DNA of 54,527 nt from Streptomyces pyxinicus (GTDB lineage: Bacteria > Actinomycetota > Actinomycetes > Streptomycetales > Streptomycetaceae). The stretch's first letter is position 1. Every line of letters begins with the position of its first letter. Location of the stretch: NCBI RefSeq assembly GCF_024753135.1, contig NZ_JANUGP010000040.1, positions 1-54,527 on the forward strand, written 5' to 3'. The translations under genes were made by a program, and so were the position numbers. The notes under the pieces were generated by a model. That model did no database searches. It was not told the DNA's origin and saw only the letters and a list, made by a program, of their open reading frames with translations. Of the stretch, positions 1 through 8,409 are shown piece after piece.

Positions 1-321
1 GGCGTACGGGTCCTGGAAGATCATCTGGATCTCGGACCGGACGGGCGCCAGCCCCTTGCGGCCCGCGTGCGTGATGTCCTTGCCCTGGTAGGTGATCGTG
101 CCGCTGGTCGGCTCCATCAGCCGGGTGATCAGCCGGCCGGTGGTCGACTTGCCGCAGCCCGACTCGCCCACGAGGCCCAGGCTCTCACCCTCGGAGACCT
201 GGAAGTCCAGGCCGTCCACGGCCTGCACGGCGCCCACGGTACGGCGGATCGGGAAGCCGCCCTTGATCGGGAAGTGCTTGGTCAGCCCGGAGACGTCCAG
301 GAGGGGGGTGGTGTTGCTCAT
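1..321 (-). CDS. bldKE: Oligopeptide ABC transporter ATP-binding protein, OppF type (partial)
   Basis: The 107 visible residues are the N-terminal part of an OppF/DppF-type ABC ATPase that would energise peptide import from the cytoplasmic face. Walker A (GESGCGKST) lies at residues 52-60, and the window edge cuts the gene just after the Q-loop (MIFQDPYA). The signature and Walker B motifs are outside the window. The ATG at 319-321 is chosen because the family pattern begins there; it lies 26 bp after the upstream ATPase stop. The name rests on its being the fifth gene of an operon ordered permease, binding protein, permease, ATPase, ATPase, as in bldKABCDE of S. coelicolor. The function call is firm; the symbol is by operon order. 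Confidence 0.85.
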   Translation of the reverse strand, partial: MSNTTPLLDVSGLTKHFPIKGGFPIRRTVGAVQAVDGLDFQVSEGESLGLVGESGCGKSTTGRLITRLMEPTSGTITYQGKDITHAGRKGLAPVRSEIQMIFQDPYA

Positions 322-347
322 GGTGGTGAAGTCCCGTCTCGTGTCCG

Positions 348-1385
348 TCAGTGCCGCTGGAGCTCGGCGTAGTGGGCGAAGAGTTCCCGCTTTTGGTCCG
401 CGGTGAGGTGGCAGGCGGAACCGCGGCCCGCGACGATCTCCAGCATCGGGCGCTCCGTGGAGCACAGGTTGCCGGCGACCTTGTCGGCGAAGGCGCAGCG
501 AGGGTGGAAGCGGCAACCGCTCGGCGGGTTGAGGAGCGAGGGCGGCGAACCCGGAATCGGCGACAGCTCGACGTCCACCGGACCGTGCAGGTCGGGCATG
601 GAATTGAGTAGACCGAGCGTGTAGGGGTGCTGAGGCGAGGTCAGCACTTCCCTCTTCGTCCCGCGCTCCACGCACCGGCCGCCGTACATCACCAGCACGT
701 CGTCCGCGATGTCGGCGATGACGCCGAGGTCGTGGGTGATGAAGATGATGGCGGTGCCGAACTCCTGCTGGAGATCCTTGAGCAGGTCCATGATCTGGGC
801 CTGGACCGTCACGTCGAGCGCGGTCGTCGGCTCGTCGGCGATCAGCAGCTCGGGGTCGCAGACCAGGGCCATGGCGATCATCGCGCGCTGGCGCATACCG
901 CCGGAGAACTGGTGCGGGTAGTCGTCCACTCGCATGTCCGGCTGCGGGATGCCCACCCGGCGCAGCATCTCGATGGCCCGTTTGCGGGCCTCCGCCTTGG
1001 AGACGCCCGTGTGCTTCCGGTAGGTCTCACCGATCTGCGTACCGATGGTGTGGTACGGCGAGAGCGAGGCCAGCGCGTCCTGGAAGATCATGGACATCTT
1101 GTTGCCGCGCAGCCGCTCCAGCTCCTTCTCTGAGGCGTTGAGGAGTTCTTGGCCGTCGAGAAGGATCTCGCCGTCGATCGCGGTGCGGTCACGGTCGTGC
1201 AGACCCAGGATCGTCAGGTTGGTGACCGACTTGCCGGACCCGGACTCGCCGACGATGCCCAGCGTCTGGCCCTTCGCAAGGTCGAAGCTCAGTCCGTCGA
1301 CGGCCTTGACGATGCCGTCCTCGGTGGAGAAGTGGACCTTGAGGTCCCTGATGGAGAGGAACGGCTGCTGATCGGTGCTCGTCAC
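348..1385 (-). CDS. bldKD: Oligopeptide ABC transporter ATP-binding protein, OppD type
   Basis: A 345-residue ABC ATPase of normal OppD length. Walker A (GESGSGKS) is near residue 46, the Q-loop (IFQD) near 100, the signature FSGGM at 160-164 and Walker B (LLIADEP) near 181. The Cys-containing C-terminal oligopeptide domain (GCRFHPRCAF, then further Cys) typical of OppD/DppD follows. The GTG start at 1383-1385 has an AGGAG ribosome-binding site about 7 bases upstream. It would pair with the following OppF-type ATPase to drive the BldK importer. In S. coelicolor BldK imports a peptide signal needed for aerial growth; that role here is inferred from operon structure. Confidence 0.9.
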   Translation of the reverse strand: MTSTDQQPFLSIRDLKVHFSTEDGIVKAVDGLSFDLAKGQTLGIVGESGSGKSVTNLTILGLHDRDRTAIDGEILLDGQELLNASEKELERLRGNKMSMIFQDALASLSPYHTIGTQIGETYRKHTGVSKAEARKRAIEMLRRVGIPQPDMRVDDYPHQFSGGMRQRAMIAMALVCDPELLIADEPTTALDVTVQAQIMDLLKDLQQEFGTAIIFITHDLGVIADIADDVLVMYGGRCVERGTKREVLTSPQHPYTLGLLNSMPDLHGPVDVELSPIPGSPPSLLNPPSGCRFHPRCAFADKVAGNLCSTERPMLEIVAGRGSACHLTADQKRELFAHYAELQRH

Positions 1386-1452
1386 GGGGACGCTCCTGGG
1401 GGTGATGCGAGGTCGCCAGGTGGGGCGGGGGATGGGGGCGGCGGGGCGGAGG

Positions 1453-2433
1453 TCAGGCGAGCCGGATCCGCGGGTCGATGAGAGCGTAGACGGCGTCCAC
1501 GACGATGTTGAAAAGCACGATCGCGCCGGCGGACAGCAGGGTCACGCCCAGCACCATGGGCAGGTCGCTCTTGTCCACGGCGTCCACCGCGAGCCGGCCG
1601 ACGCCCTGGAGGCTGAAGGTGTACTCCGTGATGATGGCGCCACCGATCAGCGTACCCAGGTCGATGCCGAAGACTGTGACGATGGGGCCCATCGCACCGC
1701 GCCAGGCGAACCGGAAGAACACGTTGCGCGAGGACAGGCCCTTGGCGCGGGCGGTGCGCACGTAATCCTCGCTGAGCTGTTCGACCAGCTGGGAGCGGGA
1801 CATACGGGTGTAGTTCGCTGTGAAGATGATCGCGAGCACCAGCCAGGGCAGCAGCAGGCCCGAGGCCCATGCGCCGGGATCCTCGGTAATGGGCGTGTAC
1901 GACGGGTTGTCGAGGATGTCGAGCTTCGCGACGAGGAAGTACATGGCGATGTAGCCGACGAAGTAGATCTGCAGCGAGGAGCCGAGCAGCGAGGCGGAGC
2001 TGGCCAGCTTGTCCTGCCACTTGCCCTGCTTGACGGCGGCGATCATGCCGGCACCGACACCGAGAATCAGGAAGACGATCGCCGAACCAAACGCCAGTGA
2101 GAGGGTCGTCGGGAGACGGTCCATGATCGTGCCGAGCACGGGCTCACGGTTGGCGAACGAGTAGCCGAGGCAGGGAGCATTGCAGTTGCCGAAGTCGCCA
2201 TAGCTGCGTCCGACGAAGATGCCCTTGACCCAGTACCAGTACTGGACCGGAACCGGATGGTCGATTCCCAGGTTGTGCCGGACCTGCGCGAGCATGTCGG
2301 GCGTGCAGTTCTTGCCGCAGGACATCTGGGCGGGGTCACGCGGGATGGCGTAGAAGAGCCAGAAGGTGACGGCGCTGATGATCAGGAGGATCACCAGGGC
2401 GCCGATGACTCGGCGGACAAGGAAGCGGAGCAT
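1453..2433 (-). CDS. bldKC: Oligopeptide ABC transporter permease, OppB type
   Basis: A 326-residue membrane permease. The N-terminal segment (MLRFLVRRVIGALVILL) is the hallmark of the OppB/DppB branch, and about six hydrophobic segments are visible. The EAA-type cytoplasmic loop that contacts the ATPases is near RTARAKGLSSR, and the C-terminus ends in DPRIRLA, as is usual for OppB. ATG start at 2431-2433. It lies 95 bp downstream of the binding-protein gene, with a GC-rich hairpin in the gap (2488-2512) that could lower expression of the membrane genes relative to the binding protein. It would form the membrane channel with the OppC-type permease encoded first in the operon. Confidence 0.9.
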   Translation of the reverse strand: MLRFLVRRVIGALVILLIISAVTFWLFYAIPRDPAQMSCGKNCTPDMLAQVRHNLGIDHPVPVQYWYWVKGIFVGRSYGDFGNCNAPCLGYSFANREPVLGTIMDRLPTTLSLAFGSAIVFLILGVGAGMIAAVKQGKWQDKLASSASLLGSSLQIYFVGYIAMYFLVAKLDILDNPSYTPITEDPGAWASGLLLPWLVLAIIFTANYTRMSRSQLVEQLSEDYVRTARAKGLSSRNVFFRFAWRGAMGPIVTVFGIDLGTLIGGAIITEYTFSLQGVGRLAVDAVDKSDLPMVLGVTLLSAGAIVLFNIVVDAVYALIDPRIRLA

Positions 2434-2487
2434 GGGGCGTGACTTTCCGGACGGGGCGCCGTCGCCGGGGGTGAGAGGGGGGCCGGA

Positions 2488-2512
2488 GGGGCGGCCAGGT
2501 CATGGCCGCCCC
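2488..2512 (-). terminator. Intercistronic hairpin between bldKB and bldKC
   Basis: GGGGCGGCC (2488-2496) pairs perfectly with GGCCGCCCC (2504-2512) around a 7-base loop, just after the binding-protein stop codon. There is no U tract. Hairpins at this point in opp-like operons are known to protect the binding-protein mRNA 3' end or to attenuate downstream genes; that role is inferred here. Confidence 0.5.
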
Positions 2513-2528
2513 CCTGGAACGATCGCGC

Positions 2529-4286
2529 TTACTTCTTCGCGTACAGCTTGCAGAGGGCGATGCAGGTGTTGCCGGCGTCGTACACGACGTTGCCGACCTT
2601 CGAACCGTGCATCCAGTTGCGAATGGAGTGGTAGTCCGGGACCACCGGCGCCAGCTCCATGATCTGACGGTCGACGTCGCCCCAGGCCTTGTTGGCGGCC
2701 TCCACATCGGCAATCTTGGCGGCGGCGTCGATCGCCTTGTTGACGCTCGGGTCGTTCAGCTGAGCGTAGTTGCTGCGGCCGTCGCCGATGTTCTTACCGC
2801 TCCAGCAGGGGTAGAAGACCGAGTAGCCGTTCGGCCAGTCCGGGCTCCAGCCTGCGGCGAACAGGTCGTAGTCGTTGTCGATCTTGCCGATCTGCGTGTA
2901 GAAGGTCGACTTGTCGATCTGCTTGTTGACGACCTGGAAGCCGGCAGCCTCCAGCGCGTTCTTGATCTGGACGGCCTGCTTCACGGCGTTGTCGGACTGC
3001 TGGTAGGCGATGACCAGCTTCTGGCCGATCTTGCCCGCCTCCTTCAGCAGCGCCTTGGCCTTGGCCGGGTCGCCGCCCGGCTTCTTGTCCAGGCCGTACA
3101 GGTCGAACTTCTTGTAGCCGGGAGTGACCGGGCTGAGGATGGTGGTGGCCAGCTCACTGGTGGCCTTGCCGCCGCGGATGGTCTGCAACTGCTGGTGCGG
3201 CCAGGCCCAGTTGATCGCCTGACGGACCTTGACGTCCTTGATGCGGGTCGTGTTGATCGGCCAGTAGTAGGTGACCGTGTCGACCTGGGTGAGAACGCGC
3301 TGCTTGAGCTTGGCGTTGGTGAGTACCTGGGCGATGCGCTCGGCGGCGACCTCGTTGAAGATCGTCATCGCGTACTGGTCGTTGCCGCGGTCCGCGATGA
3401 AGCGGTCCGTCGAGGCGATCGGCTGGAAACCGAACTGGAAGACGTACTTGTCCGGGTAAGCGTTGCGGATCGCGTCGGTCTTCGGGTCCCAGTGCTCGTT
3501 GCGCACGTAGGTCATCGACTTGCCGATGCTGCGGCTCTCGATCTTGTACGGGCCGCAGGAGAACGGGCGCTTGTCGTACTTCTCCTTGGTGTCGTGCTTC
3601 TTCGGCACCAGGGAGTAGCCGCGCATGGCGAGCGTGTAGTTGAAGTCGGTGCGAGGCTCGGTCAGACGGAAGGTGATCGTCCGGCCGGAGATCTCGATGG
3701 AGTCGAGTTCCTTGCCGCTGTAGGGGCCCTTGTACTTGTCACCGCCGACCAGCCACTGCTGGACGTAGCGCGGGCCCTCGGTCACGAACGAGGCGAAGAG
3801 GCGCTCGTAGGTGTGCCGGACGTCGTCGAGGGAGAGCTCGGAGCCGTCCTCCCACTTGATGCCGTCCTTGATGGTGAAGGACCAGGTCTTGCCGCCGTCC
3901 TTCATGGTGCCCGCGTCGGTGGCCGCGTCACCGACGAGAGTGCAGCCGCCCTTCTCGTCGATCTTGTAGCCGGTCAGACCACGCATGATCGGAACCGTGA
4001 TGGCGCCTTCGGTCGACACGTAGATCTGCGCCGGGTCCAGGTGGTCCATGTCGAACTGGTCGAGCGAGTAGAGCGTGCCGCCCTTGACCGCGCCTTGCAC
4101 CTCGGGGGCCGGGCCCGCCGAGTCGGCCTTGGTGCCGACCGGGATGTTCACCGTCTTGGCGTCGCCGACGGACGGGACACCGTTGCCCGATCCGCCCTTG
4201 TCGCTGCTGCTGCAGGCGCTCAGCACGGTCGTCGAGGCGGCGACCACACCAGTGGCGATCAGGAAGTTTCTACGGGAAAAAGACAT
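2529..4286 (-). CDS. bldKB: Oligopeptide-binding lipoprotein (SBP_bac_5), predicted Tat substrate
   Basis: A 585-residue extracellular solute-binding protein of the peptide/nickel family, the substrate receptor of the BldK importer. The start at 4286 is chosen over an upstream ATG (4340) because it gives a clean signal peptide: twin arginine (SRRNFL, residues 4-9), hydrophobic stretch and lipobox LSAC with lipidated Cys25. This predicts Tat export and lipid anchoring. The mature protein has typical family landmarks (KTWSFTIKDGIKWEDGS; GPYKIESR). It lies between the two permease genes, the unusual bldK order. A possible weak ribosome-binding site (AGGCAGG) precedes the ATG. S. coelicolor BldKB is about this length. 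Peptide specificity cannot be read from the sequence. Confidence 0.9.
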   Translation of the reverse strand: MSFSRRNFLIATGVVAASTTVLSACSSSDKGGSGNGVPSVGDAKTVNIPVGTKADSAGPAPEVQGAVKGGTLYSLDQFDMDHLDPAQIYVSTEGAITVPIMRGLTGYKIDEKGGCTLVGDAATDAGTMKDGGKTWSFTIKDGIKWEDGSELSLDDVRHTYERLFASFVTEGPRYVQQWLVGGDKYKGPYSGKELDSIEISGRTITFRLTEPRTDFNYTLAMRGYSLVPKKHDTKEKYDKRPFSCGPYKIESRSIGKSMTYVRNEHWDPKTDAIRNAYPDKYVFQFGFQPIASTDRFIADRGNDQYAMTIFNEVAAERIAQVLTNAKLKQRVLTQVDTVTYYWPINTTRIKDVKVRQAINWAWPHQQLQTIRGGKATSELATTILSPVTPGYKKFDLYGLDKKPGGDPAKAKALLKEAGKIGQKLVIAYQQSDNAVKQAVQIKNALEAAGFQVVNKQIDKSTFYTQIGKIDNDYDLFAAGWSPDWPNGYSVFYPCWSGKNIGDGRSNYAQLNDPSVNKAIDAAAKIADVEAANKAWGDVDRQIMELAPVVPDYHSIRNWMHGSKVGNVVYDAGNTCIALCKLYAKK

Positions 4287-4367
4287 GCTGAGCCTGCCTG
4301 TAAGGGTCAATTCGGACGGTCGGAACCAGCCGGACGTCATCGAACCGGGCCGGGTGGAACGGGATTG

Positions 4368-5396
4368 CTAGCGCTTGGACTTGGGGTCCAGCGCGTCGCG
4401 CACGGAGTCGCCGAGGAGGTTGAAGGCGAGGACGAAGATCACCATGGACAGTCCCGGAAAGAGCATGAAGGTGATGTCCTGGGAGTAGAACTGGGCTCCG
4501 CGCTGGATCATCACGCCCCAGTCGGGGGTCGGGTCGATGATGCCGACGCCGAGGAATGCCAGGCCGGCCTCCGCGGTCACGTATGCGGGAAGCATCAGCG
4601 TGGACTGGATGATGATCGGCGTCCAGAGGTTGGGCAGCAGTTCCTTGAAGACGATGCGTGCCGGTGACGCACCCGTGACCTTGGCGGCCTCGACGAACTC
4701 CCGCTCGCGCAGTCCGAGCACTTGGCCACGCAGCAGGCGGGCGATGGAGGCCCAGCCGAAGGCGGACAGGACGAGAATGAGAGAAGCCGCCCGCAGCGAG
4801 GTGGGGATGTTGTCGTCGTCGGCGACGAACAGTCCGTAGACGACCGGCATGAAGGCGATGAAGAACAGCGTGGACGGGAACGACAGCAGGATGTCGATGA
4901 CCCGGCCGACGAGGTAGTCCGTCCGACCGCCCAAGTAGCCTGCTGTGATGCCGATGACCACGCCGAGAAGGGTGGTGAGCAGGGTGGCGGCGACGGCGAT
5001 GCCCAGTGAGGTCCTGATGCCGTACAGCAGGAACGTGAAGACGTCCCGGCCGAGCTGCGGCTCGATGCCGAACCAGAACTCCGAGCTCATGCCGCCGTTC
5101 GGCCCCGCAGGGTACGAGAAGGCGTCCAGCAGATCCGGGCGGTCACTCGCGTAGGTGGTGTACGGGTTTTTGCCGTACAGCTTGGCTATGAGGGGTGCGG
5201 CTATCGCGATCACGAAGAAGAAGATCACGATGTACGCGGAGATGACGCCCGTCTTGTCCCGCTTGAAGCGGGTCCAGGCGAGCCGCCCCGGAGAGCGGCT
5301 CTCGTTGCCCTTCGGGCCGCCGGAAGTGGTCGGCTTCTCGACGGGGTCGCCGAGCACCTCGAGTGAGGCGGCAGCGGATGGAGTTGGGACGGTCAT
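4368..5396 (-). CDS. bldKA: Oligopeptide ABC transporter permease, OppC type
   Basis: A 342-residue permease with a disordered N-terminal cytoplasmic region (about 45 residues, ending LAWTRFKRDKTG), then about six membrane segments. The C-terminal DPTPDWGVMIQRG and DALDPK motifs are typical of the OppC/DppC branch. The EAA-loop equivalent is near REREFVEAAKVTGAS. The ATG at 5394-5396 has a good AGGAG site 6-7 bases upstream. It is the first gene of the operon, whereas most opp operons begin with the binding protein; this order matches bldKA. The divergent 469-bp region upstream carries the likely promoter. Confidence 0.9.
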   Translation of the reverse strand: MTVPTPSAAASLEVLGDPVEKPTTSGGPKGNESRSPGRLAWTRFKRDKTGVISAYIVIFFFVIAIAAPLIAKLYGKNPYTTYASDRPDLLDAFSYPAGPNGGMSSEFWFGIEPQLGRDVFTFLLYGIRTSLGIAVAATLLTTLLGVVIGITAGYLGGRTDYLVGRVIDILLSFPSTLFFIAFMPVVYGLFVADDDNIPTSLRAASLILVLSAFGWASIARLLRGQVLGLREREFVEAAKVTGASPARIVFKELLPNLWTPIIIQSTLMLPAYVTAEAGLAFLGVGIIDPTPDWGVMIQRGAQFYSQDITFMLFPGLSMVIFVLAFNLLGDSVRDALDPKSKR

Positions 5397-5549
5397 GGTG
5401 CTCCTGGCCCAAGGGAGGGTCTGATGACTCCGCAGGGCGCTCCCCTACGGGCTACGCCGGACTTTTTCAACGCAATTCATTCAAGGTCAATAAATTCTCG
5501 GTCGCCTTGGTTGCGTCTTTACCTTCTTTACTCTTCCTTGACCAATCCG

Positions 5550-5578
5550 TAGCTACGCGGGTAGCGCCTCGTAATCAA
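5550..5578 (-). promoter_or_regulatory. Candidate promoter for the bldK operon
   Basis: On the minus strand TTGATT (5578-5573) and TAGCTA (5555-5550) are separated by 17 bases, close to the vegetative Streptomyces consensus. Transcription would start near 5543 and give a leader of about 147 nt before bldKA. The start site is unmeasured. Confidence 0.4.
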
Positions 5579-5791
5579 TCCGTGCTTCACATCGGACCAA
5601 CTGCGCGAAACGGGCAGGAGGTTCGATATGCGGACGGTGGAGTGTCGAAATGCGTACATCGGAACGTCGGATTCCAACGTTTCGGCATCGTTGCGCGAAG
5701 ATCTATTGCGCGTCCCGCTCAAGATCGTCCCGTACCCGCTCGACGGTGACTGCAATCAGGTGACCTGCCCTCCCAAAGACTCCGCGTAAAG

Positions 5792-5821
5792 CCGACAGTC
5801 GTGCAATATGCCCGGTATAAG
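5792..5821 (+). promoter_or_regulatory. Candidate promoter for the second peptide transporter operon
   Basis: CCGACA (5792-5797) and TATAAG (5816-5821) are 18 bases apart. The predicted start near 5828 leaves a leader of about 38 nt carrying the strong AAAGGAGG ribosome-binding site. The -10 is unusually AT-rich for this GC content. Confidence 0.45.
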
Positions 5822-5865
5822 GCGATATTGGCGGCCGGGGGTCGCGGACGCAAAGGAGGCACGCC

Positions 5866-7482
5866 ATGCGGGGAATGACGCCCGTGCGTTGGTCCGCCGC
5901 CGCGGCGGCGCTGGCGCTCCTCCCCACCGCCTGCGGCTCCTCCGCCGGTAACGGCGGTGCCGTGGTCAGCTCCTCCTGGGGGGACCCGCAGAACCCGCTG
6001 GAGCCGGCCAACACCAACGAGGTGCAGGGCGGCAAGGTGCTCGACATGGTCTTCCGGGGGCTGAAGAAGTACGACCCGAGGACCGGCGAGGCGCGGAACT
6101 GGCTCGCGGAGTCCATCGAGACCACCGACTCGCGGAACTTCACCATCAAGGTCAAGGACGGCTGGCGGTTCTCCAACGGGGAGCGGGTCACCGCGCGGTC
6201 CTTCGTGGACGCCTGGAACTACGGGGCGAGCCTGAAGCACCACCAGAAGAACGCGTACTTCTTCGGCTACATCGACGGCTATGACAAGACGCACCCCGAC
6301 AGCGGGACACAGCGCGCCGACACCCTCTCCGGGCTCCGGCTCGTGGACGACCACACCTTCACCGTCCGGCTGAACCAGAAGTTCTCCGGGTTCCCCGACA
6401 CCCTCGGCTACGCCGCGTTCGCCCCGCTGCCCCGCCTCTTCTTCACCGACCACGCGGCCTGGCTGGACAAGCCCGTCGGCAACGGGCCGTACGCCATCGC
6501 GTCCTACACCAAGGGCGCCCAGATGTACCTGAAGCGATGGGACGGCTACCCGGGCCCCGACAAGGCCCGCAACGAGGGCGTGACCCTCATGGTCTACACC
6601 GACAGCAACACGGCGTACACCGACCTGCTCGCCGGCAACCTCGACCTCGTCGACGACGTCCCGGCCGCCCAGCTGAAGAACGTCGAGGGCGACCTCGGCG
6701 ACCGGTACATCAACACCCCCGCCGGCATCATCCAGACCCTCGCCTTCCCCTACTACGACAAGGCCTGGAACAAGCCGGGCTCGGCGAAGGTCCGCACCGG
6801 GCTGTCCATGGCGATCAACCGCGCGCAGATCACCCGGACCATCTTCCGCGGCACCCGCACCCCGGCCACCGACTGGACCTCACCGGTGCTCGGCGCGGAC
6901 GGCGGCTTCAAGGCCGGGCTGTGCGGCAGCGCCTGCGATTACGACCCCCGCCGGGCGAAGGAGCTGGTGAAGGAGGGCGGCGGGATTCCCGGTGGGCAGG
7001 TCAAGATCACCTACAACGCGGACACGGGCTCGCACAAGGAGTGGGTGGACGCCGTGTGCAACTCCATCAACAACGCCCTCGGCGACGACAAGGCCTGCGT
7101 CGGCAACCCGGTCGGCACCTTCGCCGACTTCCGCAACCAGATCGGACAGCACCGGATGAGCGGCCCCTTCCGGGCGGGCTGGCAGATGGACTACCCGCTC
7201 ATCCAGAACTTCCTCCAGCCGCTGTACTACACCGGCGCCTCCTCCAACGACGGCCAGTGGTCGGACAAGAGCTTCGACCGGCTCGTGAACCAGGCCAACG
7301 CCGAGACCGACACCGCCAAGGCCGTCACCGCCTTCCAGAAGGCCGAGGAGGCCGTGCGCGACGCCATGGCCGCCATCCCGCTCTGGTACCAGAACGGCAG
7401 CGCCGGCTACTCCGACCGGCTGTCGCACGTGGCGCTGAACCCGTTCAGCGTGCCCGTCTACAACGAGATCAAGGTCGGCTGA
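5866..7482 (+). CDS. Peptide ABC transporter substrate-binding lipoprotein
   Basis: A 538-residue SBP_bac_5 protein, the extracellular receptor of a second oligopeptide importer. The N-terminus is a Sec-type lipoprotein signal with Arg at residues 2 and 8, Ala-rich core and lipobox LPTAC (Cys23). It lacks the twin-arginine motif of its divergent neighbour. Family landmarks include DGWRFSNGERVTARSFVDAW and GNGPYAI. The ATG at 5866 follows an excellent AAAGGAGG site (5852-5859). Gene order here is the standard one: binding protein, OppB, OppC, OppD, OppF. From memory an equivalent operon follows bldK in S. coelicolor. Substrate unknown. Confidence 0.9.
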   Translation: MRGMTPVRWSAAAAALALLPTACGSSAGNGGAVVSSSWGDPQNPLEPANTNEVQGGKVLDMVFRGLKKYDPRTGEARNWLAESIETTDSRNFTIKVKDGWRFSNGERVTARSFVDAWNYGASLKHHQKNAYFFGYIDGYDKTHPDSGTQRADTLSGLRLVDDHTFTVRLNQKFSGFPDTLGYAAFAPLPRLFFTDHAAWLDKPVGNGPYAIASYTKGAQMYLKRWDGYPGPDKARNEGVTLMVYTDSNTAYTDLLAGNLDLVDDVPAAQLKNVEGDLGDRYINTPAGIIQTLAFPYYDKAWNKPGSAKVRTGLSMAINRAQITRTIFRGTRTPATDWTSPVLGADGGFKAGLCGSACDYDPRRAKELVKEGGGIPGGQVKITYNADTGSHKEWVDAVCNSINNALGDDKACVGNPVGTFADFRNQIGQHRMSGPFRAGWQMDYPLIQNFLQPLYYTGASSNDGQWSDKSFDRLVNQANAETDTAKAVTAFQKAEEAVRDAMAAIPLWYQNGSAGYSDRLSHVALNPFSVPVYNEIKVG

Positions 7483-7488
7483 GCCGCC

Positions 7489-8409
7489 GTGGGCCGCTAC
7501 GTCGTGCGCCGGCTGCTCCAGATGATCCCGGTCTTCGTCGGGGCGACCCTGCTGATCTTCCTGATGGTGAACGTGATGGGCGACCCCGTCGCCGGCCTGT
7601 GCGGGGAGCGGGCCTGCGACCCGGCCACCGCCGCCCAGCTGAAGAAGGAGTTCGGCCTCGACAAGCCCCTATGGCAGCAGTACCTGACCTACATGGGGAA
7701 CGTCTTCACCGGAGACTTCGGTACGGCGTTCAACGGCCAGCCCGTCACCGAGCTGATGGGCTCCGCCTTCCCGGTCACCATCCGGCTGACCATCGTGGCC
7801 GTCCTCTTCGAGATCGTCATCGGCATCACGCTCGGCGTGCTGACCGGCCTGCGGCGCGGCCGGCCCGTCGACACCGGGGTGCTGCTCGCCACCCTGGTCG
7901 TCATCTCCGTGCCCACCTTCGTCACCGGCCTGCTGCTGCAACTGCTGCTCGGCATCAGGTGGGGCTGGATCAGACCCTCGGTACGCACCGGGAGTTTCGA
8001 CGAGCTGATCGTCCCCGGCCTGGTCCTCGCCTCCGTCTCCCTCGCCTACGTCACCCGGCTGACCCGGACCTCCATCGCCGAGAACCGGCGCTCCGACTAC
8101 GTCCGCACGGCCGTGGCCAAGGGCCTGCCGCACCGCCGGGTCGTCACCCGGCACCTGCTGCGCAACTCGCTGATCCCCGTCGTCACCTTCATCGGCACCG
8201 ACATCGGCGCGCTGATGGGCGGCGCGATCGTCACCGAGCGGATCTTCAACATCCACGGCGTCGGCTACCAGCTCTACCAGGGCATCCTGCGGCAGAACAC
8301 CCAGACGGTCGTCGGCTTCGTGACCGTGCTCGTGCTGGTCTTCCTGGTCGCCAACCTCCTGGTCGACCTCCTGTACGCCGTACTCGACCCCAGGATCCGC
8401 TATGCCTGA
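7489..8409 (+). CDS. Peptide ABC transporter permease, OppB type
   Basis: A 306-residue permease beginning at GTG 7489, six bases after the binding-protein stop. The start (GRYVVRRLLQMIPVF) and the C-terminus (DPRIRYA) are diagnostic of OppB/DppB. About six hydrophobic segments are visible, and the ATPase-contacting loop reads RTAVAKGLPHR. It shares obvious architecture with bldKC but is clearly a different sequence, so the two operons are paralogous rather than a recent duplication. The stop overlaps the start of the next permease by 8 bp, indicating translational coupling. Confidence 0.9.
   Translation: MGRYVVRRLLQMIPVFVGATLLIFLMVNVMGDPVAGLCGERACDPATAAQLKKEFGLDKPLWQQYLTYMGNVFTGDFGTAFNGQPVTELMGSAFPVTIRLTIVAVLFEIVIGITLGVLTGLRRGRPVDTGVLLATLVVISVPTFVTGLLLQLLLGIRWGWIRPSVRTGSFDELIVPGLVLASVSLAYVTRLTRTSIAENRRSDYVRTAVAKGLPHRRVVTRHLLRNSLIPVVTFIGTDIGALMGGAIVTERIFNIHGVGYQLYQGILRQNTQTVVGFVTVLVLVFLVANLLVDLLYAVLDPRIRYA

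Larger units (their letters stand above)
5397..5865. promoter_or_regulatory. Divergent control region between the two peptide transporter operons
   Basis: A 469-bp gap without a convincing gene. It is clearly more AT-rich than the flanks, especially 5460-5600. It carries candidate promoters in both directions (annotated separately) and a short inverted repeat GCTAC-N4-GTAGC at 5552-5565 next to the leftward -10. Short ORFs here have no ribosome-binding site or family features. Length and AT-richness suggest developmental or nutritional regulation; no known operator was recognised. Confidence 0.5.

Noticed and set aside
2502..4667. Long plus-strand open frame (721 codons) over bldKB
   Set aside because: It is a GC-rich shadow of the minus-strand binding-protein gene: no ribosome-binding site, Val/Leu/Asp/Gly-biased composition and no domain.
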